DNA from: Marinibaculum pumilum
Lineage (GTDB): Bacteria; Pseudomonadota; Alphaproteobacteria; Ferrovibrionales; Ferrovibrionaceae
Length of the DNA stretch: 58,464 nt
Reading direction: 5' to 3'
Assembly (NCBI RefSeq): GCF_042646425.1
Contig: NZ_JBHRTR010000011.1
Location: 1-58,464, forward strand
Below are positions 26,496 to 33,883 of the stretch, piece after piece. The notes beneath the pieces were generated by a model that ran no database searches, was not told the origin of the DNA, and was given only the letters and a program-made list of their open reading frames with translations. Every line of letters begins with the position of its first letter. Within the stretch, counting starts at the first letter, position 1. The translations under genes were made by a program, and so were the position numbers.

Positions 26496-26516
26496 GGCCG
26501 GACAGCCTATCCGGCC
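26496..26516. terminator. Hairpin between convergent genes
   Basis: Perfect 7-bp inverted repeat GGCCGGA / TCCGGCC with a 7-base loop, placed between the stop of the ZIP-like gene (26472) and overlapping the last codons of the convergent reductase gene (ends at 26507). Probably a shared terminator; there is no T-run. Confidence 0.5.
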
Positions 26517-27541
26517 GGATCGTCGCTGACCCGGATCGACAGCTTGCCGAAGTTCTCGCCGCGCAGCAGGCCGCGGAACGCCTTGGGCGCGTTCTCCAGC
26601 CCGTCGACGATATCCTCGCGATATTTCAACCGGCCATCCTTCACCCACCCGGACAGGTCGGACAGCGCCTCACCGTACTGGTCCTGATAGTCCCAGACGA
26701 TGAAGCCACGGGTGGTGACCCGGTGGGTCAGGGCGAGGCGCATGTACATCGGCAGGCGGTCCGGCCCGGATGGCGGCGCGCTGTCGTTGTAATGCGCGAT
26801 CATGCCGCAGACCGGCACCCGGGCGAAGGTGTTCAGCAGGGGCAGGACCGCGTCGAAGACACGGCCGCCGACATTCTCGAAATAGACGTCGATGCCGTCC
26901 GGGCAGGCGGCCCTCAGCGCGGCCTCGAAGTCAGGGTCGCGATGGTCGATGCAGGCGTCGAAGCCCAGTTCCTCGATTACGAACCGGCACTTCTCTGCCC
27001 CACCGGCCACGCCGACCGCGCGGCAACCCCTGATCCTGCCGATCTGGCCGACCACCGCGCCCACGGCGCCGGAGGCCGCGGCCACCACCACCGTCTCCCC
27101 CGCTTTCGGCTGGCCGATATTGAGGAGACCGGTATAGGCGGTGACCCCGGGCATCCCCAGCACCCCATTGGCCGTCGAGATCGGCCCGAGGGCCGGATCC
27201 ACCTTGCGCAGATTGCCGCCGTCCGACAGCGCATAGTCCTGCCAGCCGGTCCGTCCCTCCACGATATCGCCCTCGGCGAACCCGGGATTCCGGGAGGCAA
27301 CGACCCGGCTCACCGCGCCGCCGACCATCACGTCGCCGAGCTGCAGCGCCGGCGCATAGGAGGGTCCCGCGTTCATGCGGCCGCGCATATAGGGATCCAG
27401 CGACAGGTAGATGGTGCGGACCAGCAACTCGCCCGGCCCCGGTTCCGGCACCGCCGCCTCCGACCAGCGGAAATCGCTGTCCTTCGGCTCCCCCTGCGGC
27501 CGTGCCGCCAGCAGCCACTGCCTGTTCACGCCTTCCGGCAT
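26507..27541 (-). CDS. NADP-dependent oxidoreductase, MDR superfamily (CurA-like)
   Basis: A 344-residue medium-chain reductase of the CurA / leukotriene B4 12-hydroxydehydrogenase group, without catalytic zinc. Motifs: YLSLDPYMRGRM, a GMPGVTAYTGLLNIG block, the nucleotide-binding AASGAVGAVVGQIGRI, and GVAGGAEKC. Family members reduce alpha,beta-unsaturated ketones and aldehydes with NADPH in the cytoplasm. ATG at 27541 has GGGGGAAG upstream. Divergent from the acidic-repeat protein, with a TATAAT element on its side. Confidence 0.93.
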   Translation of the reverse strand: MPEGVNRQWLLAARPQGEPKDSDFRWSEAAVPEPGPGELLVRTIYLSLDPYMRGRMNAGPSYAPALQLGDVMVGGAVSRVVASRNPGFAEGDIVEGRTGWQDYALSDGGNLRKVDPALGPISTANGVLGMPGVTAYTGLLNIGQPKAGETVVVAAASGAVGAVVGQIGRIRGCRAVGVAGGAEKCRFVIEELGFDACIDHRDPDFEAALRAACPDGIDVYFENVGGRVFDAVLPLLNTFARVPVCGMIAHYNDSAPPSGPDRLPMYMRLALTHRVTTRGFIVWDYQDQYGEALSDLSGWVKDGRLKYREDIVDGLENAPKAFRGLLRGENFGKLSIRVSDDPAG

Positions 27542-27580
27542 CCGATCTTCCCCCGGTTACAATCTGTGCTAAGGAGCCCA

Positions 27581-27586
27581 ATTATA
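27581..27586 (-). promoter_or_regulatory. Candidate -10 element of the CurA-like gene
   Basis: On the minus strand the sequence reads TATAAT, a perfect -10 hexamer in otherwise GC-rich DNA, about 40 bases before the ATG at 27541. No good -35 (TTGACA-like) lies 17 bases upstream, so the promoter may be activator-dependent or weak. Confidence 0.45.
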
Positions 27587-27654
27587 GCGTAGCAGAAGGC
27601 CCTGCGGGTGTTGCCGGTCGCGGCACCGCCGGCCGGGCGCCCCGGGAGGACAGC

Positions 27655-28521
27655 GTGACATCGAACGGCTTTCGACCCCTGAACCTGGTGCGCACCCGGT
27701 TGCTGGCCCGGTCGCTCGCCCGCCTGCTGCCCCGGGCGACCGCCCATCTGCTCGCCCTGGCGCTGACATGGGCGGTCGTCGCCGGCGGGCCGGCCCTGGC
27801 GGCAGGGTCTGCGGACGACAGCACGGCGGCGCAGTCCGGAGAGGCCGCCGCTGGCGCAGCCGAGGGCCAGGAAGCCGAGGCCAAAGAGGCCGAGGCCAAA
27901 GAGGCCGAGGACAAGGAGGCCGAGGACAGGGAGGCCGAGGACAGGGAGGCCGAGGACAGGGAGGCCGAGGACAGGGAAGCCAGCGGCCAGGAGAACCAGG
28001 TGCCGGACCTGGAGGTCGTGGAAGACAATGTCGCGGGTATCGACGCGGCCACCTCGTTCGACCCGATGGCGGTCCGCCAGAAGCTGCCGCCAGGCTTCGC
28101 GGTCACCACCGGCACCTACCGGACCGAGGCGCAGGAACTGCAGATCATCCATGTGCTGCGCGACGACATCCCCGTCCTCAGCATCTATCCCGACAGCCAG
28201 GGCCGGATCGGGCTTGTCCAGGTCTTCCACCCGCGGGTGGGCGTGGGCGAGGGCCATATCGGCAGCCCGTTCGAGAGCTTCTTCCCCGATCCGGAGGAAG
28301 CAGACTGCGTGCGCGGCATCGACCAGCTGTCCGGCATGCTGATCTGCACCATGACCGACAGCCGGCGCATCAACCTGCTGTTCGACGGCAGCGCCTGGGA
28401 CGGGCCCGACGATGGGATGCCGCCGGCGGAAGCGCTGCGGAGCTGGCCGCTGAAATATGTGATCTGGTCGGCGGAGGCAGGCGACGGGGCACAGGTGCCG
28501 GAGCGGCCGGCGGACCGCTAG
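27655..28521 (+). CDS. Exported protein with acidic tandem repeat and DUF1131-like domain
   Basis: A 288-residue protein starting at GTG 27655, four bases after GGGAGGA. An N-terminal signal or anchor segment (HLLALALTWAVVAGGPALAA) is followed by a low-complexity stretch of five-residue repeats (KEAEA, REAED), about 70-110. The C-terminal domain (from LPPGFAVTTGTYRTEAQELQI to WPLKYVIWSA) has two cysteines in CVRG...ICTM and loosely recalls DUF1131/YfeY, a family of sigma-E-regulated envelope proteins; that match is tentative. Function unknown. The charged repeat probably acts as a spacer between membrane and domain. Confidence 0.7.
   Translation: MTSNGFRPLNLVRTRLLARSLARLLPRATAHLLALALTWAVVAGGPALAAGSADDSTAAQSGEAAAGAAEGQEAEAKEAEAKEAEDKEAEDREAEDREAEDREAEDREASGQENQVPDLEVVEDNVAGIDAATSFDPMAVRQKLPPGFAVTTGTYRTEAQELQIIHVLRDDIPVLSIYPDSQGRIGLVQVFHPRVGVGEGHIGSPFESFFPDPEEADCVRGIDQLSGMLICTMTDSRRINLLFDGSAWDGPDDGMPPAEALRSWPLKYVIWSAEAGDGAQVPERPADR
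27871..27975 (+). repeat. Seven-unit 15-bp tandem repeat
   Basis: Seven consecutive units of 15 bases. The last four are identical (GAGGCCGAGGACAGG) and the first three differ by one to three bases. Each codes for the pentapeptide E-A-E-(A/D)-(K/R). Identity of neighbouring units points to recent expansion by slippage, so repeat number probably varies. Confidence 0.9.
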
Positions 28522-28533
28522 CTGGCGGACGGG

Positions 28534-29016
28534 CTAAGCGGAACCGCGACGCGCCTGCCGGTATCGGGACAGGCTCTCCGGCGGCCATTCGCTGGCCATG
28601 TCATAATATTCGGGCACCGCGCGGACACCCTCCGGCAGGACGAACCAGGGCTGGCGCGAGGCGGTGTAGATATGAATGTCCGGCGGCACCAGGTCGGGCC
28701 TGTCCAAGGTCCCGACACGCAGGAAGCAGATTCTGTCCCCGGCGCCGGCATAGTGGCTCCACAGCGCGACCCGGCATCGCGGGCAACGGGCGATCTTCTG
28801 GCCCGCACCGCTTTCCGACGGGGTGAGCAGGATCTCCGGCGCCGAACACGGAAGGTGGATCCGGTCGGCCTCCACCAGGGCATTCAGGGCGAAGGCGCTG
28901 CCGGTCTCCCGCTGGCACCAGCGGCAATGACAGCAATGGACGAACATCGGCGGCGCCGCCAGCCGGTACCGGACCTGCCAGCAGCTGCAGCCGCCCTCAA
29001 GCATCGCCGTTACCAT
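28534..29016 (-). CDS. GFA family protein (Cys-rich zinc-binding)
   Basis: A 160-residue protein of the glutathione-dependent formaldehyde-activating (GFA) family. Zinc ligands: CSC near the N-terminus, HCCHCRWCQRETGS, and CPRCRVALW in the middle. The founding member was thought to speed formation of S-hydroxymethylglutathione, but most members have no proven role. Cytoplasmic. ATG at 29016 is preferred because GGGGAG lies seven bases upstream; the ATG at 29022 is too close to that site. Convergent with the acidic-repeat gene, divergent from livF. Confidence 0.85.
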   Translation of the reverse strand: MVTAMLEGGCSCWQVRYRLAAPPMFVHCCHCRWCQRETGSAFALNALVEADRIHLPCSAPEILLTPSESGAGQKIARCPRCRVALWSHYAGAGDRICFLRVGTLDRPDLVPPDIHIYTASRQPWFVLPEGVRAVPEYYDMASEWPPESLSRYRQARRGSA

Positions 29017-29203
29017 CTTCATGCTCCCCGACGGCCGCGCCGTCGCGAGGCTAGCCGATCCGGCGCGGGAAAGGCAGTCCCCAGCCCTATTCCGCTCTGC
29101 CCTGCCCGACCCTGGCCAGGACAGGCCTTGCCTGCTACCGTCGATTACGTCGGTAAACTCCGGCACCCCATCCGCGCACATGATAGAAGGGATGCAGGCG
29201 CTC

Positions 29204-29920
29204 ATGCTCAAGGTCGAGGATCTGCACTACGCCTATGATGGCGCGATCGCGGTGGCCGGCGTCAGCCTGGAGGTCGGCGATACCGAGATCGTCGCGCTGC
29301 TGGGCGCCAACGGTGCCGGCAAGTCCACGACCGTCAAGTGCATCGCCGGCGCCCAGCGCCCCGCCCGCGGGCGCATCGCGTTCAACGGCGCGGAGCTGGC
29401 CGGCCGGCCGAGCCACCATGTGGTCCGGCACGGCATCACCCTGGTGCCGGAGGGGCGGATGATCTTTCCGCAGCTCAGCGTGGTCGACAATCTGGAGATG
29501 GGCGCCTATGCGGTGCGCGACCAGAAGGCGAAGGCGCAGAGCATGGACTTCGTGCTCGACCTGTTCCCCCGCCTGGCGGAGCGGCGCAGCCAGCTGGCCG
29601 GCCTGATGAGCGGCGGCGAACAGCAGATGCTGGCGATCGCCCGCGGCCTGATGAGCGCGCCGAAGCTGGTGATCCTGGACGAACCGTCGCTCGGGCTGAT
29701 GCCGACCCTGGTGCAGGGGCTGTTCGACCTGGTGCGGTCGATCCGCGACCGCGGCATCGGCATCCTGCTGGTCGAACAGAACGTCCACCAGTCGCTGCGG
29801 ATCTGCGACCGCGGCTATGTGCTGGAAAAGGGCCAGGTCGTGCTCTCGGGCACCGGCCGCGAGCTGCTGGCCGACGATTTCGTCCAGAAGGCCTTTCTCG
29901 GCACCGGCGCGGCAGCCTGA
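29204..29920 (+). CDS. livF: Branched-chain-type ABC transporter ATP-binding protein LivF
   Basis: A 238-residue ATPase of the LivF group. Walker A is GANGAGKST, the Q-loop region ITLVPEGRMIFPQLSVVDNLEMGAY is typical of LivF, the signature is MSGGEQQMLAIARGL, and Walker B is LVILDEPS. It is separated from the other Liv genes; livG, livM, livH and their binding protein lie at 36.9-40.8 kb on the other strand without a livF, so this gene probably supplies the missing subunit. ATG at 29204 begins at the domain with AGG five bases upstream; ATGs at 29180 and 29192 are alternatives. A hairpin follows at 29956. Confidence 0.9.
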   Translation: MLKVEDLHYAYDGAIAVAGVSLEVGDTEIVALLGANGAGKSTTVKCIAGAQRPARGRIAFNGAELAGRPSHHVVRHGITLVPEGRMIFPQLSVVDNLEMGAYAVRDQKAKAQSMDFVLDLFPRLAERRSQLAGLMSGGEQQMLAIARGLMSAPKLVILDEPSLGLMPTLVQGLFDLVRSIRDRGIGILLVEQNVHQSLRICDRGYVLEKGQVVLSGTGRELLADDFVQKAFLGTGAAA

Positions 29921-29923
29921 CGC

Positions 29924-29943
29924 TTTCAACCAATTAGTTGAAA
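29924..29943. promoter_or_regulatory. Palindromic operator candidate 1
   Basis: TTTCAACCAATTAGTTGAAA is palindromic at 18 of 20 positions. It lies right after livF and 205 bases before the cysteine-hydrolase operon. Its core CAACCAATTAGTTG closely matches a second site at 30037-30050. The form fits a dimeric TetR- or GntR-type repressor; no such regulator gene is in the window. Confidence 0.55.
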
Positions 29944-29955
29944 ATCGGGCAGGCA

Positions 29956-29977
29956 CATCCGGCCGACCGGCCGGATG
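29956..29977. terminator. Hairpin downstream of livF
   Basis: Perfect 9-bp stem CATCCGGCC / GGCCGGATG with a 4-base loop, 36 bases after the livF stop. There is no T-run. Likely transcription end of livF, insulating it from the hydrolase-ABC operon. Confidence 0.55.
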
Positions 29978-30035
29978 CCGCTTCGCTGCGTGTCGTGCTT
30001 TCGAATGCACAGGGAAATCTGGTCACAGCCCGGCA

Positions 30036-30051
30036 TCAACCGTTTGGTTGG
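30036..30051. promoter_or_regulatory. Palindromic operator candidate 2
   Basis: TCAACCGTTTGGTTGG contains the inverted repeat CAACC/GGTTG and shares TCAACCxxTTxGTTG with operator candidate 1. The two centres are 110 bases apart, which would suit looping by one regulator. It lies about 100 bases before the first codon of the cysteine hydrolase. Confidence 0.5.
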
Positions 30052-30148
30052 TTCCGATTGACCATCCGCATCCGGCGGCGATAGCATCCCCGCGATGCGA
30101 CGGTCGGCGCTTCCACCGTCGCGGGAATGATCCGGTGCGAGGCTTGGC

Positions 30149-30799
30149 ATGGCACAGGCAGGGCAATACCCGACGGCGGACGAGGTGCCGGTGGCCGAGC
30201 GGGTCGCGGCGCCCGCCCTCGTCGTGGTCGACATGCAGAACGACTTCGTGCGGGTCGGGGCACCGCTGGAGGTGCCCGATGCCCGTGCCACCATCGCACC
30301 GCATCTGCGCCTGATCGACGCCTTCCGCAGCCGCGGCCGGCCTATCCTGTTCACCCGCTTCCTGTCCCGCCGCAGCGGCAACATGCTCTGGCACTGGTCG
30401 CCGCAATGCCGGCCCGACCAGCGCTGCTGCTGGCCGGGGCATGAGCGCAGCTATGGCGACCGCGATCGCCCGCTGCCCTGCATCGACGTGATCGACGAGC
30501 TGGCGCCGCTCGCCGACGACCCGGTCATCGACAAGTACGGCTATGGCGCCTTCCACGGCACCGGCCTGGACGACCTGCTGAAGGTGCTGGCGGTGCGCTC
30601 CCTGGTGGTGACCGGCACGGTCACGCAGATCTGCGTGGAGGAAACCGCGCGGGAGGCCTTCCACCACGGCTACCGGACCAGCATTGCCGCAGACGCCGTT
30701 TCCTCCTTCGCGCCCGACCTGCATGCCGCGACCCTGAAGAACTTCGCGATGAAGTACGGCTGGGTGGCGGACAGCGACGAGATCATCGCATGGCTCTAG
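30149..30799 (+). CDS. Isochorismatase-like cysteine hydrolase
   Basis: A 216-residue cytoplasmic hydrolase with the full catalytic triad: D28 (VVDMQND), K129 (IDKYGYGAF) and C162 (QICVEETAREA), with the conserved cis-peptide region TGTVTQ before it. The superfamily includes N-carbamoylsarcosine amidase, nicotinamidase, ureidoacrylate amidohydrolase (RutB) and biuret hydrolase, all acting on amide or ureide C-N bonds. It is the first gene of an operon with a ribose-type ABC importer and ends in a nitrilase-superfamily enzyme, so it probably handles the imported compound. The substrate is not known. It overlaps the next gene by 10 bases. Confidence 0.9.
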   Translation: MAQAGQYPTADEVPVAERVAAPALVVVDMQNDFVRVGAPLEVPDARATIAPHLRLIDAFRSRGRPILFTRFLSRRSGNMLWHWSPQCRPDQRCCWPGHERSYGDRDRPLPCIDVIDELAPLADDPVIDKYGYGAFHGTGLDDLLKVLAVRSLVVTGTVTQICVEETAREAFHHGYRTSIAADAVSSFAPDLHAATLKNFAMKYGWVADSDEIIAWL

Positions 30800-31767
30800 C
30801 CGGCAGGTCCGGGGCCGCGGCGCCCCTCGCCGTGCTGCGGCGGCTGGACCTTTCCGTCACCGGCATCTGGATCCTCCTTGCGGTCGTGATCGCGCTGGCC
30901 GCCATCGGCCTGCCGCAGTTCCGGGAACCGGAAAACCTGGCCAACATCGTCCGCCAGTCCACCGTGCTGGGCATGCTGGCGATCGGCCAGACCTTCGTGA
31001 TCCTGGCCGGGCTGATCGACCTCAGCGTCGGTATGGCCACCGGCCTGGTGGTCGTCCTGACCTGCGCGCTGGTCGACGGCGAGGCGGCGATGACCCTGCC
31101 GGTCGCGATCCTGATGCTGCTGCTGGGCGCCGGCATCGGCGCAGTCAACGGCCTGCTGGCCAATCTGTTCCGGATCCATCCGCTGATCCTGACCTTCGGC
31201 ATGCTGTTCATCCTGCAGGGCGCGATCTTCACCTATGCCGACCGCAGCGTCGGCCGCGCGTCGGAGCCGCTGCAGACCCTTGCCAACGGCGACATCCTCG
31301 GCATCCCGATCGCCGGGATCGCGGTCCTGGTCGTGCTGGCAGGCGCCCATCTGCTGATCACCCGCACCCGCTTCGGCCATCACCTTGTCGCCGTCGGCGG
31401 CCATGCGGAGAATGCCCGCCGTGCCGGGGTGAACGTCGCCCGGATCCGCTTCCTCGCCTTCACCCTTTCGGGCCTGTCCGCCGGTCTGGCCGGGCTGATC
31501 CTGGCCGGCCGCCTGGGCACCGGCTATCCGCTGGCGGGCACCGGGCTGGAACTGGACGCCATCGTCGCCGTGGTGCTGGGCGGCACCGCCCTGTCGGGCG
31601 GCCGCGGCAGCGTGATCCGCTCGGTCGCCGGCGTCCTGGTGCTCAGCCTGGCCTCCAACCTGCTCAACCTGCTGGAGGTCTCCGCCTTCGTGCAGACCTT
31701 CACCAAGGGACTGATCGTGGTGGCGGTGATCCTGGCCAACCAGCCGCGCCGGGCGGCCGCCTCATGA
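30790..31767 (+). CDS. Ribose-type ABC transporter permease 1
   Basis: A 325-residue inner-membrane permease of the RbsC/BPD_transp_2 family, about eight to ten helices. LANIVRQSTVLGMLAIGQTFVILAGLIDLSVG near the N-terminus and the C-terminal GLELDAIVAVVLGGTALSGGRGSV are family hallmarks. It is one half of the membrane channel, paired with the next gene. Overlaps the cysteine hydrolase by 10 bases at the start and the next permease by 4 at the end. Confidence 0.95.
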   Translation: MALAGRSGAAAPLAVLRRLDLSVTGIWILLAVVIALAAIGLPQFREPENLANIVRQSTVLGMLAIGQTFVILAGLIDLSVGMATGLVVVLTCALVDGEAAMTLPVAILMLLLGAGIGAVNGLLANLFRIHPLILTFGMLFILQGAIFTYADRSVGRASEPLQTLANGDILGIPIAGIAVLVVLAGAHLLITRTRFGHHLVAVGGHAENARRAGVNVARIRFLAFTLSGLSAGLAGLILAGRLGTGYPLAGTGLELDAIVAVVLGGTALSGGRGSVIRSVAGVLVLSLASNLLNLLEVSAFVQTFTKGLIVVAVILANQPRRAAAS

Positions 31768-32741
31768 TCGCGGCAATGACGCCAGAGGCCCGTGCCCGGC
31801 TGGACCGGCTGCTCGCCGCGAATGCCATCTTCCTGGCGCTGATCGCCGTCTGGCTGGTCGGCGCCGCGGTATCGGACGCCTTCCTGATGCCGAACTACCT
31901 GTTCAACGTGGTGCGCCAGATCGCGCCCGTCGGCATCGCCGCGATCGGCGTCACCTATGTCATGATCCTGGGCGGGGTGGACCTGTCGATCGGCGCGGTG
32001 ATCTCGCTGACCGCCGTCTTCTGTGCGGTACAGATGGACGGCGATGCCGCCAACACCCTGCCGGCGATCCTGCTGACCTGCCTGGTCGGTATGGCCATCG
32101 GCGCCATCAACGGCGCGCTGGTCGCGTTCAGCCGGGTGACGCCGTTCATCCTGACCCTGGGCACCGCGGTCGCGGTCTACGGCCTGACCCAGATCTATTC
32201 CGGCGGCACCGCCCGCGGCGAGGTCGCGCCCGGCTTCCGCGACCTCGCCAATACCCGCCTCGACGGCCTGGTGCCGGTGCTGGCCATCGTCTTCGTCGCG
32301 CTGGCCGCGCTGGGCCTGGCGGTGCAGAAGACCACCAGCTTCGGCCGGCGGCTGTTCCTGATCGGCAGCAATCCGCAGGCCGCGCTGCTTTCCGGCCTGC
32401 CGGTGCGCCGCACCACGGTCATCGCCTATGCCGTCTCCGGCCTGTTCGGCGCACTGGGCGGCATCGCCCTGCTGGCCCGTTCCGGCGTCTCCAGCACCAG
32501 TGCCGGCCAGGGGCTGGAATTCCAGGTCCTGGCGGCGGTGGTGCTGGGCGGCACCACCTTCGAGGGCGGCCGCGGCGGCATCGCCGGCACCGTCGCGGGT
32601 GTCCTGGTGCTGGTGATGGCCTTCAACCTCGTGAACATCGTCGGCCTCGACTACCACCTGCAGCTCGTCGTGATGGGCGCCATCATCATCCTCGCCTCGG
32701 CCCTCTACGGCCATCTGCAGGCACGCACCGGCCGGGCCTGA
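31764..32741 (+). CDS. Ribose-type ABC transporter permease 2
   Basis: A 325-residue RbsC-family permease, the second half of the channel. It has NYLFNVVRQIAPVGIAAIGVTYVMILGGVDLSIGAVISL and, near the C-terminus, GLEFQVLAAVVLGGTTFEGGRGG. It is clearly different from permease 1, so the channel is a heterodimer. The start codon overlaps the previous stop (ATGA). The binding protein follows after 38 bases. Confidence 0.95.
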   Translation: MIAAMTPEARARLDRLLAANAIFLALIAVWLVGAAVSDAFLMPNYLFNVVRQIAPVGIAAIGVTYVMILGGVDLSIGAVISLTAVFCAVQMDGDAANTLPAILLTCLVGMAIGAINGALVAFSRVTPFILTLGTAVAVYGLTQIYSGGTARGEVAPGFRDLANTRLDGLVPVLAIVFVALAALGLAVQKTTSFGRRLFLIGSNPQAALLSGLPVRRTTVIAYAVSGLFGALGGIALLARSGVSSTSAGQGLEFQVLAAVVLGGTTFEGGRGGIAGTVAGVLVLVMAFNLVNIVGLDYHLQLVVMGAIIILASALYGHLQARTGRA

Positions 32742-32779
32742 GGCGGACCGGCCGGAATCATAACCAAGGGAGAGACGCA

Positions 32780-33853
32780 ATGATCCAGCTCAGAGATTGC
32801 CTGCCCGTCAGGGGCCTTGCCCTGGCCGGTACGGTCGCCGCGCTGCTGCTGTCGGGCGGCGCCCTGGCCGACCAGGCCGCCCGCGACGCGCAGGACAAGG
32901 CGGCCGCGGAGACCGTCGATACCAGCCGCTTCAAGGAAGAGCCGCCCTACAAGATCGGCGTTTCCGCCGGCTATCTGTCGAACTCCTGGGTGGTCTTCGC
33001 GCTGCAGCACATCCGCTGGGAGGCCTCGAAGCATCCGGAGGTCGAGGAGGTGATCGTCACCGACGCCGCCTTCAACCCGGCGAAGCAGGTCTCCGACATC
33101 GAGGACCTGCTGCGCCAGGACATCGACCTGCTGCTGTACTGGCCGGTGGACGATGCCGCGATCGCCGACGTGCTGCAGCGCGCCGTCGATGCCGGCGTAC
33201 CGACGATCAACACCGGCGGCGGCTTCACCGATTCCCCCGGCACGATCGCCAATGCCTATATCAGCCAGTGGTCGCTGGGGGAGGATGTGGCCCGGCGCCT
33301 GATGGAAGACCTGGACGGCAAGGGCAAGATCATCGCCATGCTGCCGATCGCCGGCACCACGGCGGCGGTCGACCAGCTGGACGCGCTGAAGACGGTGCTG
33401 AAGGAATATCCCGAGGTCGAGCTGCTGACCGCGGAATACGGCGACTGGAACCGCGCCAAGGCGAAGCAGATCACCGAGAACCTGCTGCAGCGCTATCCGC
33501 GCATCGACGGCGTGTTCTCGCCCGCCGGCCAGATGTCGATCGGCGTTGCGGAAGCCTTCGAGGAGGCCGGCCGCCTGGACGAGGTCACCATGTCGCCGGG
33601 CGACGAATATAACGGCTGGCTGAAATGGGTCGCCGAGCATCGCCAGGGCGGCGCCGTCACCTTCCCCACCCGCGCAGGCCAGGTCGCCGTGCAGAAGGGG
33701 CTGAAGATCCTGAAGGGCGAGCCGGTGACCCGCGGCACCGCGGTGAAGGACCCCTTCATCTCGCCGGAGAATGTCGACGCCCATGTCGACATGGAGGCCC
33801 CCGACGACTGGTGGGCCAGCGAACTGCCGCCGGAATTCCTGCCGGAACGCTGA
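32780..33853 (+). CDS. Ribose-type ABC transporter substrate-binding protein
   Basis: A 357-residue periplasmic binding protein (Peripla_BP_4). Signal peptide about 1-31 ending GGALADQ. The fold shows YKIGVSAGYLSNSWV, DAAFNPAKQVSDIEDLLRQDIDLLLYWPVD, the sugar-binder hinge DAGVPTINTGG and PRIDGVFSPAGQMS. It resembles sugar binders, but with hydrolases for amide bonds on both sides of the operon the ligand may be a nucleoside, ureide or amide. ATG at 32780 follows AAGGGAGAG. A hairpin follows the stop. Confidence 0.93.
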   Translation: MIQLRDCLPVRGLALAGTVAALLLSGGALADQAARDAQDKAAAETVDTSRFKEEPPYKIGVSAGYLSNSWVVFALQHIRWEASKHPEVEEVIVTDAAFNPAKQVSDIEDLLRQDIDLLLYWPVDDAAIADVLQRAVDAGVPTINTGGGFTDSPGTIANAYISQWSLGEDVARRLMEDLDGKGKIIAMLPIAGTTAAVDQLDALKTVLKEYPEVELLTAEYGDWNRAKAKQITENLLQRYPRIDGVFSPAGQMSIGVAEAFEEAGRLDEVTMSPGDEYNGWLKWVAEHRQGGAVTFPTRAGQVAVQKGLKILKGEPVTRGTAVKDPFISPENVDAHVDMEAPDDWWASELPPEFLPER

Positions 33854-33880
33854 GGCGGAACGCTGAGCCGGAGTTCCGCC
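33843..33880 (+). promoter_or_regulatory. Post-binding-protein hairpin and 13-bp stop-codon duplication
   Basis: GGCGGAAC (33854-33861) pairs perfectly with GTTCCGCC (33873-33880), starting right after the binding-protein stop. The right arm begins at the last base of the GGAG ribosome-binding site of the ATPase gene, so folding could both stabilise the upstream message and limit ATPase translation. The left part contains a 13-bp tandem duplication (CGGAACGCTGAGG, CGGAACGCTGAGC) that copies the TGA stop. Confidence 0.5.
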
Positions 33881-33883
33881 ACC

